Source: an uncultured Clostridia bacterium (GTDB lineage: Bacteria > Bacillota > Clostridia > Lachnospirales > Lachnospiraceae). From it: 64,000 nt of DNA. The first letter of the stretch is position 1; the number at the start of each line of letters is the position of its first letter. Location: contig CAOKVX010000013.1 of NCBI GenBank assembly GCA_948472945.1, positions 1 through 64,000 on the forward strand, written 5' to 3'. The notes beneath the pieces were generated by a model. It was not told where the DNA came from. It worked only from the letters and a program-made list of their open reading frames with translations, and ran no database searches. Position numbers and translations under genes: made by a program. Below, piece by piece: positions 36,607 through 44,772 of this stretch.

Positions 36607-37182
36607 TTACAACATATTTTTATAGTAATCGTATGTTTTGAGTATGTCGTCCCCCATATCAACACAGCCCTTGCCTTTAAGATATTTTAAGCAATTGTCA
36701 ACAATAAGAGCACATGTTTTATCAATATCAATGAACGCAGTATGCCTAATGTGTTCCAGTCCTTCAATCATCTTTCTGTTGGGTTCTATAAAGTCGGCGA
36801 CAAATACAATCTGTTCAGGCAGAGTCATTCCGGCCCTACCGGTTGTATGGAATATTATCGGACCCAGTATATCAGGCGACTTTATACCATATTTCTCCTC
36901 GGCAACGTACGCTCCGGCTTTGCCGTGCAAAAGAAATGGATTGGACAATTCATAATCTGTAATCCCCAAATTATTCTTTCGGCATATACTGATTAATTTG
37001 TCGTTACTATATTCTTTCGCACAGTCATGCAATATACCTGCCAGATATGCATCTTCGACAGACGCGCCGTATCTCATCGCAAGACATCCTGCTGTATACA
37101 TGACTCCAATTGAATGACGCAGCCTTTTGTCTGACATATGTTTTGAAAGGTCATCGATAATGTTTTGTATTCCTCTGTTCAT
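36607..37182 (-). CDS. yqeK: YqeK-family HD-domain hydrolase (symmetrical Ap4A hydrolase)
   Basis: 191 residues. HD-domain metal ligands in RLRHSIGVMYTAGCLA (His near residue 23) and LAGILHDCAKEY (His-Asp near 52), plus LLHGKAGAYVAEEKYGI and IVFVADFIEPNRK. YqeK enzymes split Ap4A into two ADP. Its ATG overlaps the nadD TGA (ATGA), so the two are coupled. Confidence 0.93.
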   Translation of the reverse strand: MNRGIQNIIDDLSKHMSDKRLRHSIGVMYTAGCLAMRYGASVEDAYLAGILHDCAKEYSNDKLISICRKNNLGITDYELSNPFLLHGKAGAYVAEEKYGIKSPDILGPIIFHTTGRAGMTLPEQIVFVADFIEPNRKMIEGLEHIRHTAFIDIDKTCALIVDNCLKYLKGKGCVDMGDDILKTYDYYKNML

Positions 37183-37781
37183 ATATATAACCCCTCTCTG
37201 GTGATATATTCCGCAACATCGGGATTAAGCATATCAGCCACGCTGTCCGTACTTTTTGTGACGCGGACTGTTTCGCGTATATTGTGCGAAGATACGTCAA
37301 CACATTCAAAATTAAGAATAGAAACATTAGCCTGATAAAGTTTTTTCAGGCAGCTGCGCTGCATATATAGGAGTCTTTCGCGCACTTTATCCCTTGCACA
37401 TACGGCGATATGCGAGTATCTGCATATTCTTTCCGGGTGATACCAGTCATTTATGTTTAAAAATGAGTCCGCACCCATGATAAATACATACATTACGTCG
37501 GGGTTTTGTCTGCACAGCAGCTTAAGCGTTTCGGCGGTATATATTACGCCCTCTCTTTTCAATTCGAAATCTGACAGCTCAAAATAATCTTTGTCCCTTA
37601 TTGCAAGCTTTATCATATTACATCTGTGTTCTGCTTCAAGAATATCCTGTTTATGAGGAGGATTACCTGTTGGCATAAACATTACTTTATCTAAAGCAAG
37701 CTCCCTGTACGCAGTTTCGGCCATTGCTATATGGCCGTTATGAATTGGATTAAATGTTCCGCCTAATATTCCGATTTTCAT
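37179..37781 (-). CDS. nadD: Nicotinate-nucleotide adenylyltransferase
   Basis: 200 residues. HxGH nucleotidyl transferase motif in ILGGTFNPIHNGHIAMAE near residue 5, FMPTGNPPHK near 38, and the SSHNIRETV block near 172 for ISxTxxR. It joins ATP to nicotinate mononucleotide in NAD synthesis. The second of two adjacent ATGs (37781) is best placed after GGGG. Confidence 0.93.
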   Translation of the reverse strand: MKIGILGGTFNPIHNGHIAMAETAYRELALDKVMFMPTGNPPHKQDILEAEHRCNMIKLAIRDKDYFELSDFELKREGVIYTAETLKLLCRQNPDVMYVFIMGADSFLNINDWYHPERICRYSHIAVCARDKVRERLLYMQRSCLKKLYQANVSILNFECVDVSSHNIRETVRVTKSTDSVADMLNPDVAEYITREGLYI

Positions 37782-37850
37782 CATTACCCCGTCTAACTTA
37801 CTCAAACTTTAAGCAGATAACCGCACTACAAATTGACCGTGAAGTTTGAG

Positions 37851-39155
<1,305 letters not shown>

Positions 39156-39166
39156 TTAAACATTTA

Positions 39167-39192
39167 TAGGGGTTGTTAAAAAACAACCCCTA
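39167..39192. repeat. Hairpin between rpmA and obgE
   Basis: TAGGGGTTGTT (39167-39177), loop AAAA, AACAACCCCTA (39182-39192), an 11-bp perfect stem. There is no U tract, so it is more likely an attenuating or RNA-processing structure that lowers obgE relative to the ribosomal genes. Confidence 0.6.
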
Positions 39193-39215
39193 GTAAACTC
39201 TAAGTAAAGCTATTA

Positions 39216-39506
39216 TTATTTTGCTTCCTCTAAAGGATATACAGAAGCCTGCTTCTTATCTCTTCCCTTTCTCTCGAAACGAAGAACTCCGTCAACCTTG
39301 GCGTAAAGTGTATCGTCACCGCCGATACCTACGTTAAGTCCAGGGTGAATCTTTGTTCCGCGCTGTCTGTAAAGGATATTTCCTGCTAATACGAACTGTC
39401 CGTCAGCTCTCTTAGCACCAAGTCTCTTTGATTCAGAATCCCTGCCGTTCTTAGTAGATCCGACTCCCTTTTTGTGGGCGAATAACTGAAGATTCATTTT
39501 CAACAT
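39216..39506 (-). CDS. rpmA: Ribosomal protein bL27 with cleavable N-terminal extension
   Basis: 96 residues. The precursor starts [10 protein letters not shown], then [20 protein letters not shown]. The LNLQxFA block is the known Firmicutes extension removed by the Prp protease, encoded next door. Mature L27 then starts at the His-Lys-Lys that reaches the peptidyl transfer centre. AAGGAGG lies 11 bases before the ATG at 39506; an earlier in-frame GTG overlaps that site. Confidence 0.96.
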   Translation of the reverse strand: MLKMNLQLFAHKKGVGSTKNGRDSESKRLGAKRADGQFVLAGNILYRQRGTKIHPGLNVGIGGDDTLYAKVDGVLRFERKGRDKKQASVYPLEEAK

Positions 39507-39529
39507 GGCACATCGCACCTCCTTGAAAT

Positions 39530-39838
39530 TTAATTCAAAACATTAACATACTCATTTCCATACATATCCGCTATTCCCTTTATCCCAAGAGATAACGAAT
39601 CAAGTAACAATTGAGTGGAATCACTGACTGATTCCATGTGCAGCTCAAGCAACCCGTCATTAGTATTAAACTTAAATCTATCGTCAGTAAACTGTTCAAT
39701 CGAATTAACCGCATTGACCGACAACACAGACACGGCTGAACATATTATATCGTATCCCGGCTCCGCAAAATCTGCGTGGCCGCTTATACAAAATCCACGG
39801 ATTTTATTCTCGTTATAATAGTATTTGACTCGAATCAC
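39530..39838 (-). CDS. prp: Ribosomal-processing cysteine protease Prp
   Basis: 102 residues. The catalytic His and Cys are in [22 protein letters not shown] (His near 22, Cys near 34). It removes the L27 extension. It sits between rplU and rpmA, its fixed place in Firmicutes. Confidence 0.95.
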   Translation of the reverse strand: MIRVKYYYNENKIRGFCISGHADFAEPGYDIICSAVSVLSVNAVNSIEQFTDDRFKFNTNDGLLELHMESVSDSTQLLLDSLSLGIKGIADMYGNEYVNVLN

Positions 39839-39863
39839 TCAATCACACCTTAACTAAACACTA

Positions 39864-40172
39864 TTAAGCGTTAATTTTATCAATCTTGACTTCTGTGTAG
39901 GATTGTCTATGACCTTTTTTCTTGTGGTATCCCGACTTTCTCTTATAGCGGTAAACTATAACTTTCCTGCCTCTGCCTTCAGAGACGATTGAAGCCTCAA
40001 CAGTAGCGCCATCAACCGTAGGATTACCAACTTTCATCTCACCGTTGTTAACAATAAGTACCTGGTCAAATGTGTATGATTCCCCGACAGTACCATTAAG
40101 TTTTTCAACTTTAATTACGTCGCCTTCGGATACTTTGTACTGCTTACCACCTGTTGCAATAATTGCGTACAT
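39864..40172 (-). CDS. rplU: Ribosomal protein bL21
   Basis: 102 residues, standard: MYAIIATGGKQYKVSEGDVI at the start and KVIVYRYKRKSGYHKKKGHR near the end. First gene of the rplU-prp-rpmA-obgE-nadD-yqeK-rsfS operon. AAGGAGG lies before the ATG. Confidence 0.97.
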   Translation of the reverse strand: MYAIIATGGKQYKVSEGDVIKVEKLNGTVGESYTFDQVLIVNNGEMKVGNPTVDGATVEASIVSEGRGRKVIVYRYKRKSGYHKKKGHRQSYTEVKIDKINA

Positions 40173-40184
40173 ACAAGCACCTCC

Positions 40185-40290
40185 TTAAATCATTACTCGC
40201 CAGTTTCGGTGTCCTTAAAGGAGCTTAAACCTCACTGTGCGGCATATAAACATCCGGCTGGCATATCGCCAGTCAAACACTCACCTACTA
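40185..40290 (-). promoter_or_regulatory. Structured rplU leader (L21-leader-like)
   Basis: About 100 transcribed bases before rplU. It holds a hairpin CTGGC/GCCAG (40258-40262 with 40268-40272) and a second segment with GGACACCGAAACTGGCGAG next to the ribosome site. Firmicutes rplU genes often have an L21 leader in which the protein regulates its own mRNA; I recognise the context but did not fold or search it. Confidence 0.45.
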
Positions 40291-40320
40291 ACAATACCAC
40301 ATGTGTTAATATATTGTCAA
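40291..40320 (-). promoter_or_regulatory. Promoter of the rplU operon
   Basis: On the minus strand TTGACA (40320-40315), an 18-base spacer and TATTGT (40296-40291). It lies between the ribosomal operon and the IS30 element, so the insertion left the promoter intact. Confidence 0.65.
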
Positions 40321-40391
40321 CAATTTATTTACTATAAAATTGTAGCCTATATTTTGTCAATAGTTTTGCGACAAGTTTTCTATATAAATTT

Positions 40392-41432
40392 CTATGCCAA
40401 CTTTTGTACTTCTTCCTCGAATAGTTCCGCTGATGTTTTGTAATCAAATATTCCTCTTGGATAGTTGTTTATCCATTTTTCTATATAAGCTATTTCTTCG
40501 TCTGTGGCGTCCTCAAAATCTACACCCTTTGGTATGTGCCTGCGGATAAGCCTGTTATTATTTTCGTTCGTCCCTCTTTCCCAACTGCTATACGGGTGAC
40601 AATAAAAAACAAAAGTACGCTTACCATCTTTTAATGCTGACCTCTCAAGTCCGATATAGTCCGAAAATTCCACACCATTATCTATAGTAATGCTCCTGAA
40701 GATTTTATAAAACATATCTCCCCACTTACGTTCTAACCTGTCCAATGCCTCCACTACTGATGATGACCCTTGGTCTTTCATCTTTATAACAATTTCAGCT
40801 CGAGTTTTTCTTTCCGTCAACACCAGCATACAAGATTTTGTTACCCCACGTTTTCCCTTGACAGTATCCATTTCCCAATGTCCAAATATTTCCCGGTTTT
40901 TTACTTCCTCAGGTCTATTTTCTATACTTTCCCCGGCACTTGCCCTTTTCTGCACCTTTACCTTTTTATTATGTCTTTTCTTTTTACATTTTATAGGTAG
41001 GTTCTTGTTTGTTAATTTTAGAAAGATTCCATTGTCTATGTATCTGTAAAGTGTCCTTACGCTAATTGTTGTCCGAAACTCAATTCCTGATTTTGAGACT
41101 TCCGCCAGTGCTGCTTCTGGACTAAACTTATCATTGACTATTTTATTCTCGATATACTTCGCCACTTCCCTGTCGTTACCAATTTTTAATGACCTGCCTT
41201 TTCCCTCTTGCGCGTAATCGTGCGCTTTCTGTCCTAAATCACTGCTATAGCGTTCTTCTTCCGTATAATCCGTATTCCTGTGTATATATTTCCCCTTGTC
41301 GTACTCTCTGTAGATTGTACTCCTGTGAAAATGTAACTGTTCTGCTATCTCTGCCTTTGAATGTCCGGCATTTAATAATGCTTCCATTTTAATACGGTCA
41401 CTATGGCTCATTTGTTTAAAATACTTCCCCAT
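40392..41432 (-). mobile_element. IS30-family transposase
   Basis: About 346 residues, full length. N-terminal helix-turn-helix (KAEIAEQLHFHRSTIYREYD) and C-terminal DDE integrase core: Asp in HWEMDTVKG, Asp in ITIDNGVEF and Glu in SSWERGTNENNNRLIRRHI, the IS30 signature. The start 41432 has AGGAGG ten bases upstream. I could not define terminal inverted repeats or a target duplication. It lies between host rplU and the prophage, so it is either at the prophage end or inserted in the junction. The gene looks intact. Confidence 0.9.
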
Positions 41433-41451
41433 GTTAATTATACCTCCTACG

Positions 41452-41492
41452 CCCAAAGGGCAGCGGTTTTACATATCCTGCTGCCCTTTGGG
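41452..41492 (-). repeat. 13-bp hairpin just before the transposase ribosome site
   Basis: CCCAAAGGGCAGC (41452-41464) pairs perfectly with GCTGCCCTTTGGG (41480-41492), with a 15-base loop. In the minus-strand mRNA it ends five bases before AGGAGG. Many insertion sequences carry such a hairpin to stop translation from read-through transcripts; that role is inferred here. Confidence 0.6.
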
Positions 41493-41553
41493 TTCTCTAT
41501 AGTTAATATAGAACATAAATATAATCTATACCGCCCAATGCCTGACTATTTTT

Positions 41554-41570
41554 GTGGCTGAATCGGTCTA
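41554..41570. repeat. 17-bp prophage palindrome, copy 1
   Basis: GTGGCTGAATCGGTCTA, in the gap between the 50-residue gene and the IS30 hairpin. With copy 2 it shares a longer match, TTTTGTG then CTATTT on the other side. Confidence 0.5.
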
Positions 41571-41629
41571 TTTGTTCCTTAAAATATATTTGATATATCA
41601 ATATTTATCTGCTATAATCTATTTGAATC

Positions 41630-41657
41630 GGGCGGCTTGTGTGTCTGCCGCCCTTTT
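41630..41657 (+). terminator. G+C-rich hairpin with T run
   Basis: GGGCGGC (41630-41636) pairs with GCCGCCC (41647-41653), then TTTT on the plus strand. On the minus strand it follows the 50-codon gene, without a U run. It could shield the prophage end from outside transcription. Confidence 0.5.
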
Positions 41658-41677
41658 CAGTTTTGCGTTGGGGCTGT

Positions 41678-41830
41678 TTATTCAGCTCCTTTTGTTTTTT
41701 CTTCCTTGCGTTCTGACTGCTTTATGGCTTTTTCAACAACTCTCTTCGCTCCCTCATAGTTTTCACTATTCAGAAGTTCTTGGAGTGCGTACAGGAAGAA
41801 AATAAATTCATCTCTGTTCATTTCGTCCAT
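41678..41830 (-). CDS. 50-residue helical protein at the prophage end
   Basis: 50 codons, MDEMNRDEFIFFLYALQELL then NSENYEGAKRVVEKAIKQSE and a charged tail. GAAAGGAGAA lies before the ATG. It is predicted helical, with an amphipathic pattern. I do not recognise a family. It has its own strong promoter (41889-41917) with the same palindromic operator as the ribbon-helix-helix gene upstream, so the two are probably co-regulated and expressed from the dormant prophage. Confidence 0.65.
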   Translation of the reverse strand: MDEMNRDEFIFFLYALQELLNSENYEGAKRVVEKAIKQSERKEEKTKGAE

Positions 41831-41888
41831 CTGTTCTCCTTTCTCCCTTTAGGGTTATTGCCAATCGGTTTCCCTCCTGACAATTAAT

Positions 41889-41917
41889 ATTATATACTTA
41901 TATAAGTATATTGTCAA
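41889..41917 (-). promoter_or_regulatory. Consensus promoter with palindromic operator (copy A)
   Basis: On the minus strand TTGACA (41917-41912), a 17-base spacer and TATAAT (41894-41889): full consensus. A 20-bp perfect palindrome, ATATACTTATATAAGTATAT (41892-41911), fills the spacer. The same palindrome lies in the promoter at 42231-42259. Confidence 0.8.
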
Positions 41918-41956
41918 GCTATTGAAGTGAACTTTTTCTTTTTTTGTTACATACAA

Positions 41957-42178
41957 CTATCCTTTGTCTGCTTCAACTCTTTCCCTCTTTATTTTTTCCT
42001 CTACCGCTGCAACTATCATTTTATTTCTGCTTTCATACCCCAATTCTTTGGCTATGTCCGTCCATTCTTTCGCCCTGCCTTTCGGTATGGAAGTCAGCAG
42101 GAAAGAATCGTAGTTTTCTTTGTTCCACTTATTTTTTGCCTTTGTTGCAGGCGTTCCACCTGACCTTTTTTGCTCCAA
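41957..42178 (-). CDS. Ribbon-helix-helix (Arc/MetJ-like) DNA-binding protein, TTG start
   Basis: 73 residues. The pattern matches small Firmicutes RHH proteins: GGTPATKAKNKWNKENYDSF, a beta strand FLLTSIPKG, then two helices AKEWTDIAKELG and SRNKMIVAAVEEKIKRER. These dimerise through the strand and read palindromic DNA. The first codon is TTG at 42178, supported by AGGAGG nine bases upstream. Its promoter and that of the next gene share a palindrome, so it likely represses both. Confidence 0.8.
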   Translation of the reverse strand: MEQKRSGGTPATKAKNKWNKENYDSFLLTSIPKGRAKEWTDIAKELGYESRNKMIVAAVEEKIKRERVEADKG

Positions 42179-42230
42179 TATCTTTTACCTCCTGCTTATT
42201 GTATTTTCTTTATGAGATTGTAACACATGT

Positions 42231-42259
42231 TTTATACTTATACAAGTATATTTTATCAA
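42231..42259 (-). promoter_or_regulatory. Promoter with palindromic operator (copy B)
   Basis: On the minus strand TTGATA (42259-42254), a 17-base spacer and TATAAA (42236-42231). TATACTTATACAAGTATA (42233-42250) is an 18-bp palindrome with one mismatched pair, overlapping the -10 box and the spacer. It drives the RHH gene, which starts about 50 bases on. Confidence 0.75.
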
Positions 42260-42271
42260 CAGCAAATAAAA

Positions 42272-42309
42272 AATACCCCCAAGGCCTAATTAAAACCAAG
42301 GGGGTATGT
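42272..42309 (-). terminator. Terminator of the prophage late operon
   Basis: On the minus strand ATACCCCC, then a loop, then GGGGGTAT followed by TTTTTATTT (toward lower coordinates). It follows the holin stop by about 20 bases and separates late genes from the RHH unit. Confidence 0.8.
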
Positions 42310-42327
42310 TGTAATTTAATATCCTTT

Positions 42328-42735
42328 TTATTCTTTTTCTTGTAATCTTTCTACTGCTTCGCTCGATTCAAAAATTGTGAGGGGTAACACAGTCTGTTGC
42401 TTATCTTCAATATAAGCAGCAAGTTTTTCGTCGGTTTCCCACTTCTTTTTTGCTTCCGCTAACACTGATTCTACAATTTTCACTAACTGCCTTTCCGTAA
42501 AAAACACCCTTACTACATTTGGCAGATAGCCGTATAACTTTGCTACCACGTCCGAAAGTTTAATAATTCCTGTGCCTGCTCCACACTCTCCCTCTGCATC
42601 CGCAACAAATTTCACTGCAATCTGCTTTAATATTTTTGTCTGACCGTTCTTGACTAAATAAGTAATCAGTGACAAAACAAGTACAATCAGTAATACCAAA
42701 TCCCAATTAACAAGTAACCACTTTAAAATCTGCAT
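42328..42735 (-). CDS. Phage holin, LLH-type
   Basis: About 135 residues: one N-terminal membrane segment (about 8-28, NWDLVLLIVLVLSLITYLV) and a long charged cytoplasmic or wall-facing part, as in the phage holin LLH family. It would open the membrane for the amidase. GGAGGAAAAGGCT places the start at 42735, not at the ATG five codons earlier. Last gene of the late operon. Confidence 0.7.
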   Translation of the reverse strand: MQILKWLLVNWDLVLLIVLVLSLITYLVKNGQTKILKQIAVKFVADAEGECGAGTGIIKLSDVVAKLYGYLPNVVRVFFTERQLVKIVESVLAEAKKKWETDEKLAAYIEDKQQTVLPLTIFESSEAVERLQEKE

Positions 42736-42841
42736 AGCCTTTTCCTCCATTTTGTGACCGAATCGGTCTATTTTCTTTTCCGTAATTTATGCCGCCTGCA
42801 ACATTAACAACCTTTTTAATCTTTTCTGCCGTTAATCCCAT
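42707..42841 (-). CDS. Possible 44-residue ORF before the holin
   Basis: ATG at 42841 with GGAGGAAAATC before it; the product starts MGLTAEKIKKVVNVAGGINY. It overlaps the holin start in another frame, and contains one copy of the 17-bp prophage palindrome. No known family. The good ribosome site is the main support. Confidence 0.35.
   Translation of the reverse strand: MGLTAEKIKKVVNVAGGINYGKENRPIRSQNGGKGYADFKVVTC
42754..42770. repeat. 17-bp prophage palindrome, copy 2
   Basis: GTGACCGAATCGGTCTA; the core GACCGAATCGGTC is itself a perfect odd palindrome. It lies 71 bases inside the 44-residue ORF and just before the holin ribosome site. Confidence 0.6.
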
Positions 42842-42852
42842 GATTTTCCTCC

Positions 42853-43656
42853 CTATATTCTCTTTGCATGGCTTAATCTGACGTAGCCCGCACCGCTTTT
42901 AAGCTCACCCCATTTTATGCCGTTATTTGTTCCTTCTTTGACAATGGTGTAAACTTCCCCGGCATGTACCTGTGCAGTTACCGGATATTTTTTTCCCGGA
43001 CCTTTCCGTACTTTAGTTGTTTTTTTAGTTATCTTTATCAAATACTCGTTTTGATTTGTGCCTGTGGCGGTCTGTGTGACACTTTCTGCCGCCTTTTTTG
43101 TACTGCCCAATATTTTGCGCACATGTTCTTTAAAATCCGTCCATTCTTTCTTATTGCCCGACATCTGCGCCGGACAGTTTTTATGAGTCACATCATAATG
43201 ACGTAAAACATATTTATCTACTTCCCCTGCAGAAATACCAAGTTTTTTACAAAGATAAGCACATAAGCAGGCAGCGTTTTCCTTTGTCTTATCGGAAATT
43301 TTATAATTTCCGGCCGTGCAGCACATTTCGATTCCTATGCTGTTCGAGTTTCTGCAGGAAGTATGATAATATTTTTTTGCGCCGCAATGCCATGCGGTAT
43401 CCCTCAATTTTACACTCTGATAAATCTCCTTATCATCAACAAAAAAATGAGCAGAAGCATTACGCCCTGCCTCGCTAAAATATTTTGCATTTGCATTTGC
43501 CGTATCACTTGCGTTCCCCGTATAGTGCATTACAACATATACAACTTTTCTTCCTGCATTTCTGCTTAAATTTCCTGCATTGCATTTAATACCGGATTTC
43601 ACCTTGATACCGTGTATGGTATCATTAATGTAGCCTGTTGTTACTGTTTTTCCCAT
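42853..43656 (-). CDS. Phage endolysin: N-acetylmuramoyl-L-alanine amidase with SH3 domain
   Basis: 267 residues. Amidase_2 domain (about 30-185): zinc ligands His in VVMHYTGNAS, His in VLRHYDVTHKNCPA and the following Cys, with SIGIEMC in the middle. A bacterial SH3 wall-binding domain is at about 200-267 (KKTTKVRKGPGKKYPVTAQV). It cuts the cell wall at lysis. It lies beside the holin and XhlA genes. Confidence 0.92.
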   Translation of the reverse strand: MGKTVTTGYINDTIHGIKVKSGIKCNAGNLSRNAGRKVVYVVMHYTGNASDTANANAKYFSEAGRNASAHFFVDDKEIYQSVKLRDTAWHCGAKKYYHTSCRNSNSIGIEMCCTAGNYKISDKTKENAACLCAYLCKKLGISAGEVDKYVLRHYDVTHKNCPAQMSGNKKEWTDFKEHVRKILGSTKKAAESVTQTATGTNQNEYLIKITKKTTKVRKGPGKKYPVTAQVHAGEVYTIVKEGTNNGIKWGELKSGAGYVRLSHAKRI

Positions 43657-43670
43657 AAATCATTACCTCC

Positions 43671-43961
43671 TTAAATTTCAATACTGTTTAAATCAACAGG
43701 AATATCCCTTGTTTCCTCCGGATATCCCTGTTTGATTTTTATAATGTTTTCTGCCTTGGCTTTCCAACAATATAGTGCAATTACCGTAGTGGTCGGTGCT
43801 GCTATGTAGGTAGCCAATACCCCAAATTGTGAATAATCTATCAGGGTAACATGAATACCGATTGCCAATCCCACAAAGTAAGTGAACAGAATTGCAACCA
43901 ATACGGCTTTTGTAAAGTTAGGGGTAACTTTCTTCTTTGCCCCATGTTTTTTCTTATTCAT
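43671..43961 (-). CDS. Small two-segment membrane protein in the lysis module
   Basis: 96 residues. Basic N-terminus (KKKHGAKKKV), membrane segments at about 18-40 and 46-66, and a charged tail. Its place between XhlA and the endolysin suggests a second holin or antiholin, but I do not recognise the family. Confidence 0.65.
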   Translation of the reverse strand: MNKKKHGAKKKVTPNFTKAVLVAILFTYFVGLAIGIHVTLIDYSQFGVLATYIAAPTTTVIALYCWKAKAENIIKIKQGYPEETRDIPVDLNSIEI

Positions 43962-43983
43962 ATTCTGTTTTAATCTCCTTTTC

Positions 43984-44292
43984 CTAAAATCCTAAATGTG
44001 CAAAAAAATAGCCAAATACAAGTGATATCAGTGTAGTAATTGCATAACCTGTTACCTTGCGCCACATTTCTCCGTCCCGGCTTTCCAGCCTTTCCAATCG
44101 TTCCCCCTGCTTTTCCTGTTCTTTGAGCATGCTTTCCATATTTGTAGCCAATGTCTGCACTGAGTTTGCCAACGAGTATATTTTTTGTAAGTTATCCTCA
44201 AGTTCTTTAATGCGGCTGTTCTGACGCTTATTTTCTTCGTCCTGACGCTTGGCAAATTCCTCATGCTCCGCCCTAGTAATAGACGTGTCCAT
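43984..44292 (-). CDS. XhlA-like cell-lysis protein
   Basis: 102 residues. A long coiled coil (about 8-75) is followed by a C-terminal membrane segment (about 80-100, VTGYAITTLISLVFGYFFAH). This is the layout of XhlA/hemolysin-type phage lysis proteins, which work with the holin. A ribosome site GAGGGGGTGG lies before the ATG. Confidence 0.75.
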   Translation of the reverse strand: MDTSITRAEHEEFAKRQDEENKRQNSRIKELEDNLQKIYSLANSVQTLATNMESMLKEQEKQGERLERLESRDGEMWRKVTGYAITTLISLVFGYFFAHLGF

Positions 44293-44315
44293 TTTACCAC
44301 CCCCTCACAATGACA

Positions 44316-44350
44316 TAAAAAAAGACACAATATCCTAAGATATCACGTCT
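44316..44350 (-). terminator. Intrinsic terminator after the C1-type gene
   Basis: On the minus strand a 12-bp stem (44350-44339 with 44334-44323, three G-U pairs), loop TTAG, then TTTTTTT. It lies between the regulator gene and XhlA, inside the late region. Confidence 0.75.
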
Positions 44351-44410
44351 CTTAATTAACAGTGTTAAAATATATCATCTTCCAATTTTAGATATTGAAA
44401 CGGGATATGA

Positions 44411-44692
44411 TTATTCATCACATCCCGTTCCCTTTGGCTTCCGATTTCCATGTTCCTCAATTACCAGATACTTACCAGTTATCGGCACTTTATTTGGAAT
44501 TACTTCTATTAATTCATCAAGCGAACATCCTAAGACCTCACATATACGGTCTATATGCTCAACTTTCATACTAATAGTAATTTCATTATACCATTCACTA
44601 ATGGTATTAGGTCTTATTCCGGTAAGTTCTGCTAATTTTTTCTGAGACATCCGCCTTTCCCCGAGAAGCCTTGAAAGATGTATTCTTACCAT
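44411..44692 (-). CDS. Cro/C1-type helix-turn-helix regulator
   Basis: About 93 residues. The HTH_3 domain spans about 3-62: LSRLLGERRMSQKKLAELTG, then IRPNTISEWYNE and IDRICEVLGCSLDELIEV. A short C-terminal tail follows. The start at 44692 is preferred over an upstream in-frame ATG, since the N-terminal extension runs through an inverted repeat. It has its own operator-like repeats and terminator inside the late operon, so it is probably expressed during lysogeny. Confidence 0.82.
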   Translation of the reverse strand: MVRIHLSRLLGERRMSQKKLAELTGIRPNTISEWYNEITISMKVEHIDRICEVLGCSLDELIEVIPNKVPITGKYLVIEEHGNRKPKGTGCDE

Positions 44693-44702
44693 AAAAATGC
44701 CC

Positions 44703-44723
44703 CTGTGATTTACATTATCACAG
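44703..44723. promoter_or_regulatory. Inverted repeat before the C1-type gene
   Basis: CTGTGAT (44703-44709), spacer TTACATT, ATCACAG (44717-44723). It lies 10 bases before the start codon, so it could be an operator or a leader hairpin that holds the ribosome site. Confidence 0.5.
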
Positions 44724-44748
44724 ATTGTTGCATTATTCATAGTTTTGC

Positions 44749-44772
44749 TATATTATAACGATTTTCGTTATA
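44749..44772 (-). promoter_or_regulatory. -10 box with overlapping palindromic operator
   Basis: TATAACGA (44754-44761) and TCGTTATA (44765-44772) form an inverted repeat with a 3-base centre. The minus strand reads TATAAT at its edge, a good -10 box; the -35 is weak. The repeat also covers the stop codon of the methylase gene. Confidence 0.55.
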
